From the NCBI GenBank assembly GCA_026705605.1, contig JAPPAK010000006.1:496001-560000 (forward strand): DNA of 64,000 nucleotides, given 5' to 3'. Below the pieces are notes generated by a model that had not been told where the DNA came from, ran no database searches, and saw only the letters and a program-made list of their open reading frames with translations. The translations under genes and the position numbers were made by a program. Below, in pieces: positions 26,354 to 35,174 of this stretch. Source of the DNA: Chloroflexota bacterium. GTDB lineage: Bacteria; Chloroflexota; Dehalococcoidia; Tepidiformales; Tepidiformaceae. Every line of letters begins with the position of its first letter. Position 1 is the stretch's first letter.

Positions 26354-27238
26354 CTAACCCTCGGCCGTCAGCCGTTCGAGAGATTGGCGCGCCAGCGCGA
26401 GCGCGGTCGCGCGATCGTCCACCTCGCCGGCCAGCTGAGCTTCGCGAACCGATGTTAGGACAGCCCCCAGAAGCCGTCCACTTGAAAGCCCCAGCTCCCG
26501 CATCAGCTCCTCGCCGTCCACCAGCGCCGGCTCCTCCTCCCGCAGCGCCTCCTCCGTACGCGTCACGATGTGCCCCAGGAAGGCGATGTGCCGTTCGAAG
26601 TTCTCGCGGCGATAGTTCGGTCCCCGCGTTGCCATGCCGTCCGCGAGCTGGAGCAGCAGGAGCGGTAGCGTCTGCCCGTCCAGGTCCCGCGCGAACCGGC
26701 GCAGCGCCCGATCCGTCGGCGGCCACGAGCGTGCGAACTCCCCCGGCCGCAGGTGATACCGCACCATCGTCGTCACGAAGTCGACGCTCGCCCGCTCGAA
26801 CCCCAGCGCCCCCAGCCGCCCCTCCAGCAGCTCCGCCCCCACCGGCCCGTGCCGCGGGAACCGCAGCTTCCCCTCCCGTACTTCCGCCGTCCGCGGCTTT
26901 GCGATGTCATGCACGAGGCACGACAGGCGCAGCAGGTGCAGCAGTGGATGCCCGTCGATCTCCCGGCTCAGCCACTCCGCCACCGGGATCTCGGCCGAGG
27001 GGTCCGGCATCCGCAGCCCCTCCACCCCCTCCCCCAGCGCCCGGTCGAGCGCTCCAACCGCCGAGAGGTTGTGCTCCAGCACGGTGTAGTAGTGCAGCGC
27101 TGGCTGCTCGAACCCCCGCCCCTCCTCCAGCTCCGGCAGCAGCCCGGATGTCAGCGTCCCGTCCGCGTCCAGCGCACGCAGCCGCGACTCCGCATCATCG
27201 CGCGCGATCGCATCAAGCAGGTCCCTTGGGGGTGTCAC
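26354..27238 (-). CDS. HD-domain protein resembling the C-terminal half of CCA tRNA nucleotidyltransferase
   Basis: 294 residues. HD phosphohydrolase elements are HYYTVLEHNL, LVHDIAKPRT (HD), FPRHGPVGAELL and VRYHLRPGEFA, then helical text as in the tail of bacterial CCA-adding enzymes. The nucleotidyltransferase head domain with its GGxVRD and DxD motifs is absent, so it should not add CCA by itself. It could be a phosphatase/phosphodiesterase on tRNA ends or nucleotides. It starts with GTG behind a leaderless promoter and heads the yajC-secDF run. Confidence 0.8.
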   Translation of the reverse strand: MTPPRDLLDAIARDDAESRLRALDADGTLTSGLLPELEEGRGFEQPALHYYTVLEHNLSAVGALDRALGEGVEGLRMPDPSAEIPVAEWLSREIDGHPLLHLLRLSCLVHDIAKPRTAEVREGKLRFPRHGPVGAELLEGRLGALGFERASVDFVTTMVRYHLRPGEFARSWPPTDRALRRFARDLDGQTLPLLLLQLADGMATRGPNYRRENFERHIAFLGHIVTRTEEALREEEPALVDGEELMRELGLSSGRLLGAVLTSVREAQLAGEVDDRATALALARQSLERLTAEG

Positions 27239-27244
27239 GCGGGC

Positions 27245-27250
27245 AGTCTA
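27245..27250 (-). promoter_or_regulatory. -10 box of the HD-domain gene, leaderless
   Basis: On the minus strand TAGACT is followed by 6 bases (GCCCGC) and the GTG start at 27238, without a ribosome binding site. Confidence 0.6.
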
Positions 27251-27264
27251 CCGCCGTCTCGGGC

Positions 27265-28167
27265 TCAGGCCCGTGGGTGGGCCTGGTCGTACTGCTCGCG
27301 CTTCTGCTGGTCCGTCAGCTGCGTGTAGATCTGCGTGGTCGAGATGCTGGCGTGGCCCAGCGCCTCCTGCACGTTTCGCAGCGGCATCCCGCCCGAGAGC
27401 ATGTGCGTGGCGTAGGTGTGCCGCAGCGTGTGCGGCGTAATCCCGTCCAACCCCGCCTCCCGCGCGTAGTTCTTCAGGATCAGCCAGAACCCCTGGCGCG
27501 TCAGCCGTCCACCGCGGCGGTTCACGAACAGCGCCGTCTCGTTCCGGTTTCGCACCATCTTCGGCCGCACGTGGAAGATGTACTGCCGAAGCTCGTCCAC
27601 CGAGCGCTGGTAGAGCGGCAGCGCCCGCTCCTGGTCACCCTTCCCGATGCCGCGAACCGTCACCGGGTCGCTCTCAAGCGCCACGTGCCCCACGTCCAGC
27701 GACACGAGTTCCGTCACCCGCATGCCGGTCGCGTAGGCCAGCTCCAGCATCGCCTTGTCGCGCTGGGCGACGGGCGTACTCTTGCGCGCCGGCTGCTCGA
27801 GTAATTCGTCGACTTCCTCGGGTGTCAGCGTGCGCGGCAGGGCCTTGCCCACCTGTGGGGAACGCAGCTCCTCCGTCGGATCGCACGTCAGAATGCCTTC
27901 CGCCGCCATGAAGCTGAAGAACGACTTCACGGCGGCCACTTTCCGCGCCACCGTCGCCGCCTTGTAGCGCCGCTCCCGCAATTCCTCGACGAACGTCAGC
28001 AGCATCTGGTCCGTGATCGCCTCCCAGGAGGCGCCGTTGTCAGAGGTCTGACCGGCCACGCTCTTTTCGAACTGGGCGAGGTCGCTGCGGTAGGCGGAGA
28101 TCGTGTTTTCGGAGGCGTTCTTCTCGACAGCCAGGAACGTCAGGAACTCGGAAATGCGGGAATCCAC
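27265..28167 (-). CDS. xerD: Tyrosine recombinase XerD/XerC type
   Basis: A 300-residue site-specific recombinase. The N-terminal SAM-like core-binding domain (SENTISAYRSDLAQF) spans about residues 5-95. All catalytic residues are visible in order: R in ATGMRVTEL, K in GIGKGDQER, H-x2-R in HTLRHTYATH, H in LGHASISTTQ and Y in TQIYTQL. The length and lack of an associated element fit a housekeeping Xer protein rather than a phage integrase. Start set at GTG 28167 behind GGAGGGG; the ATG at 28221 overlaps a TAGGAT box and is rejected. Confidence 0.9.
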   Translation of the reverse strand: MDSRISEFLTFLAVEKNASENTISAYRSDLAQFEKSVAGQTSDNGASWEAITDQMLLTFVEELRERRYKAATVARKVAAVKSFFSFMAAEGILTCDPTEELRSPQVGKALPRTLTPEEVDELLEQPARKSTPVAQRDKAMLELAYATGMRVTELVSLDVGHVALESDPVTVRGIGKGDQERALPLYQRSVDELRQYIFHVRPKMVRNRNETALFVNRRGGRLTRQGFWLILKNYAREAGLDGITPHTLRHTYATHMLSGGMPLRNVQEALGHASISTTQIYTQLTDQQKREQYDQAHPRA

Positions 28168-28291
28168 TCCAGGCCCCCCTCCAGGACACGGCTTGAATGC
28201 GTTTCGGTGCGGAGGGCTCATCCTAGGCTGACGCGACGCTCTTTGCCATACGAAAGCGCGACCTTCCGGTGAAGATTTCGCAGGGTCCGAA

Positions 28292-28361
28292 AAAGTGTGT
28301 GGGAATGCTCACACCGAGTTTCACTCACGCGTAGAAAGTGTGTCCAAAAAATCACATCGAG
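28292..28361. repeat. Pair of direct repeats with internal dyad upstream of xerD
   Basis: Two 27-base copies (28292-28318 and 28335-28361) match at 20 of 27 positions and start 43 bases apart, about four helical turns. Each has the form AAAGTGTGT-N8-TCACA-N-CGAG, so each also contains an inverted GTGTG/CACAC-like pair. They lie in the 264-base gap between the tyrS stop and the xerD start, upstream of a TAGGAT sequence. A double operator for a dimeric regulator is the simplest reading; I see no other feature in this gap. Confidence 0.5.
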
Positions 28362-28431
28362 CGGCGCTTTGGCCCCGGTCCTCCTGGCGAACACCGCACT
28401 GGGGCGCCGCCCTCAGGCTGCCAGGGTCGCG

Positions 28432-29643
28432 CTAGCTGTCCGCCCCGGTGATTCGCAGCCAGCGACGCTTTCCGACCCGCACCCGCGACCCCACTCGCGC
28501 CGCCGCCCGTCCGTCCGAGACCGGCTCTCCATCCACCGTCACCGCCCCCTGGTCGAACAATCGCCGCGCTTCCCGCCGCGACGGCGCTGCCCCCGCCTCC
28601 ACGATCACGTCGATGAGCGCCTGCCCCTCGCGCGCCGCCGCCTCGGGCATCTCATCGGGCTCCTCACGCCGCTGCACCGTGCGCTCGAAGTGCGCTTCCG
28701 CCTGCGCCGCCGCGTCCTCGCCGTGCAATTCCGTCACGATCGTGCGCGCCAGCCGCTTCTTCTCCGTCATGGGGTCGCGCTCGTTGTTCGCGAGCCCCTC
28801 GATCGTCGCCACCACCTCGCCCCGGTCGAGGTTCGTCGCCAGCAGGAAGTAGTTCCCCAGCGCCCCGTCGGGGATGGACATCGCCTTGCCGTACTGCTCC
28901 TCCGGCGCCTCGTCCAGCCCGATGAAGTTCCCCGTCGATTTCGACATCCGCATCGCGCCGTCGATCCCCACGAGGATCGGCATCGTCACGGGCACGTGCT
29001 TCCGTTGTCCCGCCTGTTCCTGCAGCTTGCGCCCGGCCATCAGGTTGAACAGCTGCTCCGTTCCGCCCACCTGCACGTCGCACTCCAGCGCCAGCGCGTC
29101 GTAGCCCTGGAGCAGCGCGTACAGGAATTCGTGGAGGTAGACCGCGTCTTCAGATTGGTACCGCTGGCGGAAGTTATCCCGCGTGAGCATCTCCGCCACC
29201 GTGAACTTCGACATCAGCGAAATCAGGTCGTTCAGGTCGAGATCGCCCAGCCATTCCGAGTTGTGCCGGACCACCGTCTTCGACTGGTCCAGGATCTTCG
29301 AAGCCTGGGCGAAGTAGGCCGCCTCGTTCGCTCGAATGGTCTCGCTGTCGATCTGCGGCCGCAGCTTGTTCTTGTCCGAGGGGTCTCCGATCAGTGCCGT
29401 GATGTCGCCGATCAGGAACACCGTCTCGTGCCCGAAGTCCTGGAACTGCCGCAGCTTCCGCAGAGGCACCGCGTGCCCCAACGTCAGCGAGGTCGCCGTC
29501 GGGTCGATGCCCAGGTAGACCTTCAGCGGCCGGTCCTCCTCGAGCAGCTCCCGTAGCTCCGCCTCGAACGCGCGCCGCAGCCCGCCGTCCCCGTACTCCA
29601 CGCCGCTCATGAGCACGAACAGCTGCTCGTCGACCGGCGCCAT
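28432..29643 (-). CDS. tyrS: Tyrosyl-tRNA synthetase
   Basis: A 403-residue class I synthetase charging tRNA-Tyr. The HIGH-like motif is TLGHAVPL, preceded by LGIDPTATSL; the KMSKS motif is MRMSKSTGN; an S4 RNA-binding domain ends the protein (APSRREARRLFDQGAVTVDGE). The AIIGDPSD-like segment ALIGDPSDKN is typical of the TyrRZ branch. Start ATG 29643 is used; a GTG 12 bases earlier overlaps the ribF stop and is an alternative that would add four residues. It lies downstream of ribF. Confidence 0.95.
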   Translation of the reverse strand: MAPVDEQLFVLMSGVEYGDGGLRRAFEAELRELLEEDRPLKVYLGIDPTATSLTLGHAVPLRKLRQFQDFGHETVFLIGDITALIGDPSDKNKLRPQIDSETIRANEAAYFAQASKILDQSKTVVRHNSEWLGDLDLNDLISLMSKFTVAEMLTRDNFRQRYQSEDAVYLHEFLYALLQGYDALALECDVQVGGTEQLFNLMAGRKLQEQAGQRKHVPVTMPILVGIDGAMRMSKSTGNFIGLDEAPEEQYGKAMSIPDGALGNYFLLATNLDRGEVVATIEGLANNERDPMTEKKRLARTIVTELHGEDAAAQAEAHFERTVQRREEPDEMPEAAAREGQALIDVIVEAGAAPSRREARRLFDQGAVTVDGEPVSDGRAAARVGSRVRVGKRRWLRITGADS

Positions 29644-29651
29644 CGTGCGGC

Positions 29652-30590
29652 TCACGCCAGCACCCCCCGCACGTGCTCGACGTCCGCCGCGATCTGCGCC
29701 CGCAGCTCCTCGGGACCCGAAAAGGTCTGCTCGGGTCGCACCCGGTCCACGATCGCAATCTCCATGCGCTCGCCGTACAGGTCGCCCTCGAAATCCAGCA
29801 GGTGCGTCTCGATCGAGATGTGCCCCTCGTCGAACGTCGGCCGCCGTCCGATATTCGTCGCCCCCCGCAGCTCCCGCCCCGCCACCGTCGCAACTGTCGC
29901 GTAGACCCCCAGCGCCGGCAGCGCGCGGTCGGCTGCCACGGAGATGTTGGCGGTCGGGAACCCGATCGTGCGTCCCCGCTCGAACCCGCGGACAACGGGG
30001 CCCGCCAGCGTATAGGGACGCCCCAGCAGGTCCGTCACGGCCCGCATGTCGCCTTCGCCCAGCGCCTTGCGCACCATGGTCGAGCTGCACCGTTCACCGC
30101 CCGCCATCAGCGGCTCGATCTGCACGACCTCGAACCCCAGCTCCTCGCCCGTCCTGCGCATCCGCTCGGGCGTATCGGCCGGCGCCCCCCGTCCGAAGGC
30201 CGCGTCGGGGCCGAGCACCATCACCTCCATGCGTAGCAACCGGTGGAACGCCTCCGCCAGCTCCTCCGCCGTCACCTCCGAAAGTTCCGACGTGAACGTT
30301 AGCGGCAGCACCCACGAGGCGCCCGCCTCGCGCATGAGCCGCAGCCGGTCCTCCAGCGAGGTCAGGTAGCTCGGCATGATGTCTGGTCGCAGCACGGTCG
30401 CTGGATGCGGGTGCAGGGTCACCACGCCCGGCGCGATCCCGCGCGCATCCCCCTCCTCCCGTAGCCGCGCCAACAGCGCCTGGTGCCCCCGGTGCACGCC
30501 GTCGAACACGCCCATCACGAGTGCGCTCCCACCCGTGGGGGCGGCCATCTCCAGTTGGGCCAGCGTCAGCGATGGCAGCGTCACGGTCAT
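29652..30590 (-). CDS. ribF: Bifunctional riboflavin kinase/FAD synthetase
   Basis: 312 residues. The N-terminal adenylyltransferase domain has GVFDGVHRGHQALL and VLGPDAAFGRG, and ends near SSTMVRKAL. The C-terminal riboflavin kinase domain carries GRTIGFPTANI, GVYAT, TNIGRRPTF and IETHLLDF. It makes FMN and FAD from riboflavin. The start is ATG 30590; the frame extends 13 codons upstream, but that reaches the divergent vanZ promoter region and lacks similarity. tyrS follows on the same strand. Confidence 0.94.
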   Translation of the reverse strand: MTVTLPSLTLAQLEMAAPTGGSALVMGVFDGVHRGHQALLARLREEGDARGIAPGVVTLHPHPATVLRPDIMPSYLTSLEDRLRLMREAGASWVLPLTFTSELSEVTAEELAEAFHRLLRMEVMVLGPDAAFGRGAPADTPERMRRTGEELGFEVVQIEPLMAGGERCSSTMVRKALGEGDMRAVTDLLGRPYTLAGPVVRGFERGRTIGFPTANISVAADRALPALGVYATVATVAGRELRGATNIGRRPTFDEGHISIETHLLDFEGDLYGERMEIAIVDRVRPEQTFSGPEELRAQIAADVEHVRGVLA

Positions 30591-30649
30591 GGCTCTTGCG
30601 GGGGACGCTCCGGCGCCCCTGCTCCCCACTCTCGCACGATGCCGCCAGC

Positions 30650-30655
30650 TACACT
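30650..30655 (+). promoter_or_regulatory. -10 box of the VanZ-like gene, leaderless
   Basis: TACACT, then AGCCAT, then the ATG at 30662. The spacing is 6 bases and no ribosome binding site is visible. Confidence 0.6.
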
Positions 30656-30661
30656 AGCCAT

Positions 30662-31048
30662 ATGCGCCTCCGGCTCTTGCTGGCGCTCCTGTGGCTCGGC
30701 GTCATGGTCGGCCTGGCGAGCACGCCCAGCCCGGAGGACCCCTCCAGCGGGGCGCTCGCGAACGCCGTGCACGCGATCCAGTACGCCGTCTTCGTGCTCA
30801 TCCTGCTCAGTTTGGCGCGAGCCGTGCTTCCGCGCCTTCCCGCCACCGTCCTCTTCGTGCCCATCCTGGGGGTCGCCCTGCTCGTGGGCGCCGGCCAGGA
30901 GTGGTACCAGTCGTTCCTTCCCTACCGCTCCGCCAACCCCAACGACATCCTCTACGACACGATCGGGGCCGTCGGCGGGCTGACTCTCGGAACAGTCGTC
31001 GCGACCCTCTGGCAGCGCCGCGGTCAGCGTCAGCTCGCCGCCTTCTGA
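30662..31048 (+). CDS. VanZ-like membrane protein
   Basis: 128 residues with about four hydrophobic segments and the VanZ-family landmarks: a first TM ending in STPSPED, HAIQYAVFVLILLSL, and GAGQEWYQSFLPYRSANPNDILYDTIGAVGG, where the acidic NPND/D residues are the family's most conserved feature. Family members occur in many bacteria outside glycopeptide resistance and their role is unclear. The start is ATG 30662. Its last 19 bases overlap the end of scpA on the other strand. Confidence 0.85.
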   Translation: MRLRLLLALLWLGVMVGLASTPSPEDPSSGALANAVHAIQYAVFVLILLSLARAVLPRLPATVLFVPILGVALLVGAGQEWYQSFLPYRSANPNDILYDTIGAVGGLTLGTVVATLWQRRGQRQLAAF

Positions 31049-31752
31049 ACCAGCGCCCGCACGCGGATGTCCCCCCACGCCTGCGATTGCTCTACCTCGC
31101 ACATTCCCCGCTTCAACAGCTCCAGCAGCGCGATGAATGTCACCACCAACTCGACCCGTGATGTGCAGGACTCGATCACCTGCCGGAACGAGAACGACCG
31201 CCCCCTTCCCCGCAGCCGCCCCTCCAGCATCGCGATCTGGTCCGCCAGGCTCACGTCGCTGCGCTCGACCGTGCCGTCGGGCTCCTCGGGCATCCGCCCC
31301 AGCACGTCCATCATCACCGCGTAGAGCGCGTCCAGCGTCACTCCGGCGAGGGCGTTCCCCTCCGGCGGCTCCGGCGGCGGCGCCCCCCTCGGATAGGTGC
31401 GCCACCCCGCCTCCACCCGCTCCCCCAGCGCATCCGCCGCCTCCCGGTAGCGCTGGTACTCGAGCAGCAACGCCACCAGCTCCTCGCCCGGATCATCTTC
31501 TTCGGGCTCCTCTTCGTCGTCGTCCCGTCCCGGAAGAAGCGCGCGCGACTTCAGCTGCAGCAGCTTCGCCCCGATCGACACGAACTCCGCCAACGCCCCC
31601 GCGTCCAGCGAGTCGTCCGCGTGAATCGCTTCAAGGTACTGGTCGGCAACCGCCACCAGCGACACCGTCGTGATATCGAGGTCGCGACGCTGGATCAGCG
31701 TCAGCAACAGGTCGAGGGGACCCTCGAACGTCGGCAGGCGGATCTCGTGCAT
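31030..31752 (-). CDS. scpA: Segregation and condensation protein ScpA
   Basis: 240-residue kleisin subunit of the SMC-ScpAB condensin. The N-terminal IRLPTFEGPLDLLLTLIQRRDLDI is diagnostic, followed by GAKLLQLKSRALLP, an acidic linker, and the C-terminal winged helix (VVTFIALLELLKRGMCEVEQSQAWGDI-type end). ATG 31752 starts right before the family core; an in-frame ATG at 31866 would add 38 unconserved residues. It is the last gene of the tryptophan operon direction, after aroH. scpB is not in the window. Confidence 0.93.
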   Translation of the reverse strand: MHEIRLPTFEGPLDLLLTLIQRRDLDITTVSLVAVADQYLEAIHADDSLDAGALAEFVSIGAKLLQLKSRALLPGRDDDEEEPEEDDPGEELVALLLEYQRYREAADALGERVEAGWRTYPRGAPPPEPPEGNALAGVTLDALYAVMMDVLGRMPEEPDGTVERSDVSLADQIAMLEGRLRGRGRSFSFRQVIESCTSRVELVVTFIALLELLKRGMCEVEQSQAWGDIRVRALVQKAAS

Positions 31753-31906
31753 GGCCTCCCGAAGGCCGCTCCCCGCCAGTGCGCCTCGTAGCGACTCGTC
31801 CCGCTGCCCCGGCCCCGACTCCGAGGCCGTGTGCTCGACTGCAGCGTCTCGACGAGCGGATTGCATGATCTCGCGGCTCGCGCCTATGGCAAAGCGCGAA
31901 GGCGCC

Positions 31907-32302
31907 TCACTCTCCCGCCGGCGACTCTGCTCCGTTCGCCGGCGCCAGGTCCGTCCGGAGACGCTGTGCGTCCCGAAGGTAGATGTGCTGGATGTCCTGC
32001 GGAGCCGCGTCGGTGTTCACGTGCAGCAGGATGCGCACGCACTTCTGCATCGAGCCCGGCACGTTCATCTCGTGCCCGCACAGCAGCGGCACGTACTTCC
32101 ATCCCTCCAGCTGGCGGGTCGCCTCCGCCGGGAACTCCGCGTTCAGGTCGGGCGAGGTCGTGAAGTGACACGAGGCGATGTCGTCCGCCTCCACGCCGTT
32201 TGCCTCGACCATCGCCTCGAGCAGTTCGCGCGTCCCGTCGAGGATCGCCTCGCGGTCGTTCTCCTCAACCGTGATCGCTCCGCGGATGCCGCGAACCGCC
32301 AT
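31907..32302 (-). CDS. aroH: Chorismate mutase, AroH class
   Basis: 131-residue trimeric alpha/beta-barrel chorismate mutase, which converts chorismate to prephenate for Phe and Tyr synthesis. Recognisable text: VRGIRGAITVEEND, FTTSPDLNAEFPA, GWKYVPLLCGHEMNVPGSM and KCVRILLHVNT; the arginines and glutamate of the AroH site are retained. The C-terminal 15 residues are variable. It follows trpA by 23 bases, so chorismate's other fate is encoded at the end of the Trp-controlled transcript. Confidence 0.93.
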   Translation of the reverse strand: MAVRGIRGAITVEENDREAILDGTRELLEAMVEANGVEADDIASCHFTTSPDLNAEFPAEATRQLEGWKYVPLLCGHEMNVPGSMQKCVRILLHVNTDAAPQDIQHIYLRDAQRLRTDLAPANGAESPAGE

Positions 32303-32325
32303 CTAGGTCACTCCCGGGGAACCAG

Positions 32326-33129
32326 TTATGCGCCCGCTTCACTGCGCCCCGTAACCCGTTCGACGTACGAACGGACGCGGTCGACGCAGCCCTCGACGCT
32401 TCCCCCTTCGATGGCCGCGATGATAGCAGAGCCCACGATCACGCCCTCCGCTACCTTCCCCACCCGGGCCACCTGCTCTTCCGTCGAAACGCCGAAACCG
32501 ACTGCGATCGGCAGCTCCGTGTGGCGCCGGATGGTCGAGACCAGATCGCCGACCTCGGGCGGAACCTCCGCCCCTCCCGTCGTTCCCGTCACGCTCACGC
32601 AGTAGATGAACGAGTCCGCTACCGCCGCGACCTCCCCCATCCGTTCCTCCGCCGTCGTCGGCGCGACCAGCGGCACGAAGCTCACGCCGTTGGCCGCGCA
32701 CGCCTCCCGGAACGTCCCCGCCTCGTCCGGCGGCAGGTCCACCACGATGAATCCGTCCGCTCCCGCCGCCGCCGCGTCCGCCGCCGCCCGCTCCTCGCCG
32801 TACGCCAGCAAGGGGTTGTCGTACCCCATGAGGACCAGCGGGACCGCCAGTCCCTGCGACCGCGCTTCCCGCACCATCGCGAGGCAATCCGTGAACGTGA
32901 CCCCCGCCGCCACCGCCACCTCGTTCGCGCGCTGGATCGTCGCCCCATCGGCCAGCGGGTCGGTGAACGGCACGCCCAGCTCGATCACGTCCGTGCCGCC
33001 CGCTTCCAGCCCCAGCAGCAGCGGCACTGTCTGTTCGGGCTCGGGGAACCCCGCCATAACGTAGCCCACGAACGCCGCTCGCCCCTCACCGTTCGCCTGT
33101 GCGAACCGCGCCCGCAACCGTTCCGACAT
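32326..33129 (-). CDS. trpA: Tryptophan synthase alpha chain
   Basis: 267-residue TIM barrel that cleaves indole-3-glycerol phosphate and passes indole to TrpB. The catalytic Glu lies in ELGVPFTDPLADG and the catalytic Asp region in VDLPPDEAG; FVPLVAPTT, YCVSVTGTTGG and VGFGVSTEEQV are standard. It starts with ATG 33129, 3 bases after the CPBP gene stop. It is separated from trpB by that membrane protease gene, an uncommon arrangement since trpB and trpA are usually adjacent. Confidence 0.96.
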   Translation of the reverse strand: MSERLRARFAQANGEGRAAFVGYVMAGFPEPEQTVPLLLGLEAGGTDVIELGVPFTDPLADGATIQRANEVAVAAGVTFTDCLAMVREARSQGLAVPLVLMGYDNPLLAYGEERAAADAAAAGADGFIVVDLPPDEAGTFREACAANGVSFVPLVAPTTAEERMGEVAAVADSFIYCVSVTGTTGGAEVPPEVGDLVSTIRRHTELPIAVGFGVSTEEQVARVGKVAEGVIVGSAIIAAIEGGSVEGCVDRVRSYVERVTGRSEAGA

Positions 33130-33132
33130 CCG

Positions 33133-33966
33133 CTACGCCTCCGTCACCAGCAGCAGGGAGAAGCTGGCCGCATTGAACAGCACGTGGAAGGCCACGCTCT
33201 CCCAGAGATTCCCGCGTCGCCAGAACAGCCACGCGAGCACCACGCCGATGATAAAGAATGGAATCAGGCTCCCCGTGTCCAGGTGCACGCCGCTGAAGAC
33301 CGCCCCGGAGATCAGCGCCGCCGGCCAGAACCCCCACCGCTGCAGCCCCCCGAAGATGAGCCCCCGGTAGAAGATCTCTTCTGAGAGCGGCGCCGTCACG
33401 ATCACGGCGATCCCCGTCAGGACGATCGTCGCCGGGTGGCGCATCACCTCGAACGGCACCGTGCTCTCGGGCTGCAGCATCTCGATGTCGAGCGCGTTCA
33501 CGATCGCCGAGTAGGCCGCCACCATCAGGTAGCAGCCCACCACCGCGAACACCGGCCGCCACAGCCCGACGACGCTGAACCCGGTCAGCCTCAGCCGGTC
33601 CGCCAGCTCGCCCATGTTGTGCCGGGTAACCCCCAGCACCACCCCCACGAACGCCACCTGCAGCCCGAGCGTGATCACGAGCGCCAGCGAGAGCGCCGTC
33701 TGGTTTCCGCGGACCTGGGGCGGTTCGGGCAAGTCGACACCTTTTGCCGCCGCCTCCAGCCGCTCGTCGGCGTAGGCGGCAATCTCCCTTGCCTTCACGA
33801 ACACGTCGCCGACGTCGCGCGACTCGCCCACCGTCTCCAGTACGAGCGCGGAGAGGAGAAGCGTCACCGCCAGCGCCGCCAGCCCCCCGAGAATCCCGAA
33901 GCCGACCTGTGGCGGACCCCAGGGCAGGCCCCCTTGCCGCCCCCCGGCGGGCTCCGGCATCACCAC
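33133..33966 (-). CDS. CPBP-family intramembrane metalloprotease
   Basis: 277 residues with about eight hydrophobic segments. The CPBP/Abi signature is clear: EEIFYRG (motif 1, Glu-Glu-x3-Arg), GAVFSGVHLD (motif 2 His) and the late ASFSLLL helix. The N-terminus is Pro/Gly-rich and cytosolic. Family members process prenylated or other membrane substrates, or serve in immunity to bacteriocins; no specific substrate can be inferred. It sits between trpB and trpA, with GGTGG before the ATG and 8 bases after the trpB stop, so it must be co-transcribed with them. Confidence 0.88.
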   Translation of the reverse strand: MVMPEPAGGRQGGLPWGPPQVGFGILGGLAALAVTLLLSALVLETVGESRDVGDVFVKAREIAAYADERLEAAAKGVDLPEPPQVRGNQTALSLALVITLGLQVAFVGVVLGVTRHNMGELADRLRLTGFSVVGLWRPVFAVVGCYLMVAAYSAIVNALDIEMLQPESTVPFEVMRHPATIVLTGIAVIVTAPLSEEIFYRGLIFGGLQRWGFWPAALISGAVFSGVHLDTGSLIPFFIIGVVLAWLFWRRGNLWESVAFHVLFNAASFSLLLVTEA

Positions 33967-33974
33967 CTGCGCGC

Positions 33975-35174
33975 TCAGAGCGTGACGCCCAGCGCCTCGG
34001 CGACCGTGTGCATGTCCTTGTCGCCGCGGCCGCTCAGCCCGATCAGCACGTCACCGCCCTCCCCCAGCTCCTCCGCCAGCCTGATCGCCGGCAGGATCGC
34101 GTGGGCGGGCTCGAGCGCCGGGATGATGCCCTCGCTCCTCGTCAGCCGCTGGAACCCTTCGAGCGCCTCCGCGTCGTCCGCCGCGATGTACTCCGCGCGC
34201 TCGCTCGTCTTCAGCCACGAGTGCTCCGGCCCCACGCCGGGATAGTCGAGCCCCGCCGAGATACTGTGCGTGTCGAGGATCTGCCCCGCCTCGTCCTGCA
34301 GCAGGTACGTGCGCGTCCCGTGCAGTACGCCCGGGCTCCCCGCGACAAGCGTCGCCGCGTTCCGCCCCGGAGCCGAGAGGCCTTCGCCGGCGGCTTCCAC
34401 CCCCACCAGGCGCACCGGGTCGTCGATGAACGGGTGGAACAGTCCGATGGCGTTGCTCCCCCCGCCCACGCAGGCGACCGCGACGTCCGGCAGGCGCCCT
34501 GCCTGCTCCAGCATCTGCTCCCGCGCTTCGCGGCCGATGACGGCCTGGAAGTCCCGCACCATCGTCGGGAAGGGGTGCGGCCCGATCGCCGAGCCGATCA
34601 GGTAGTGCGTCGTCCGCACGTTCGTTACCCAGTCCCGCATCGCCTCGTTGATCGCGTCCTTCAGCGTGCGGCTCCCCGAGTCCACCGGCACCACCTCCGC
34701 CCCCAGCATCTTCATGCGGAACACGTTCAGCGACTGCCGCCGGATGTCCTCCGTGCCCATGTAGACCACGCACTCGAGATTCAGCTTCGCGCATACCGTC
34801 GCCGTCGCCACGCCGTGCTGCCCCGCCCCCGTCTCCGCGATGATGCGCGGCTTCCCGATCCGCTTCGCCAGCAGCGCCTGTCCCAGCGCGTTGTTGATCT
34901 TGTGCGCGCCCGTGTGCGCCAGGTCCTCGCGCTTCAGCCAGATGCGCGCCCCGCCGACCTCCTCCGTCAGGCGCTCCGCCAGGTAGAGCGGCGTCGGCCG
35001 CCCCGCATAGTGGCGCTGCAGCCCCGCCAACTCCTCGGTGAAGGCGGGGTCGTTTCGGGCCGCGTCGTACGCCTCTTCGAGCTCCTCGTGCGCGGCCACC
35101 AGCACCTCGGGGATGTAGCGCCCACCGAACTCCCCGAACCGCGGCGCCAGATCGCTCCTCGTCTCCGTGCTCAT
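33975..35174 (-). CDS. trpB: Tryptophan synthase beta chain
   Basis: 399-residue PLP enzyme that condenses indole with serine. Family text: [13 protein letters not shown] at the N-terminus, the PLP lysine in [42 protein letters not shown], phosphate loop [10 protein letters not shown], and [11 protein letters not shown] at the end. This is the common TrpB1 type, which works with TrpA. The ATG overlaps the trpF stop by 4 bases; the frame upstream of 35174 is antisense noise over trpF. Confidence 0.97.
   Translation of the reverse strand: MSTETRSDLAPRFGEFGGRYIPEVLVAAHEELEEAYDAARNDPAFTEELAGLQRHYAGRPTPLYLAERLTEEVGGARIWLKREDLAHTGAHKINNALGQALLAKRIGKPRIIAETGAGQHGVATATVCAKLNLECVVYMGTEDIRRQSLNVFRMKMLGAEVVPVDSGSRTLKDAINEAMRDWVTNVRTTHYLIGSAIGPHPFPTMVRDFQAVIGREAREQMLEQAGRLPDVAVACVGGGSNAIGLFHPFIDDPVRLVGVEAAGEGLSAPGRNAATLVAGSPGVLHGTRTYLLQDEAGQILDTHSISAGLDYPGVGPEHSWLKTSERAEYIAADDAEALEGFQRLTRSEGIIPALEPAHAILPAIRLAEELGEGGDVLIGLSGRGDKDMHTVAEALGVTL

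Noticed and set aside
28168-28221. Upstream ATG as xerD start
   Set aside because: The ATG at 28221 overlaps a TAGGAT box, and the added 18 residues are not Xer-like; GTG 28167 has a good ribosome binding site.
28222-28431. dif recombination site next to xerD
   Set aside because: No 11-6-11 palindrome of dif type is visible; the repeats present have a different layout.
30662-31048. VanZ-like gene as a glycopeptide resistance determinant
   Set aside because: No vanHAX or other resistance genes are near; VanZ-like proteins are widespread without that role.
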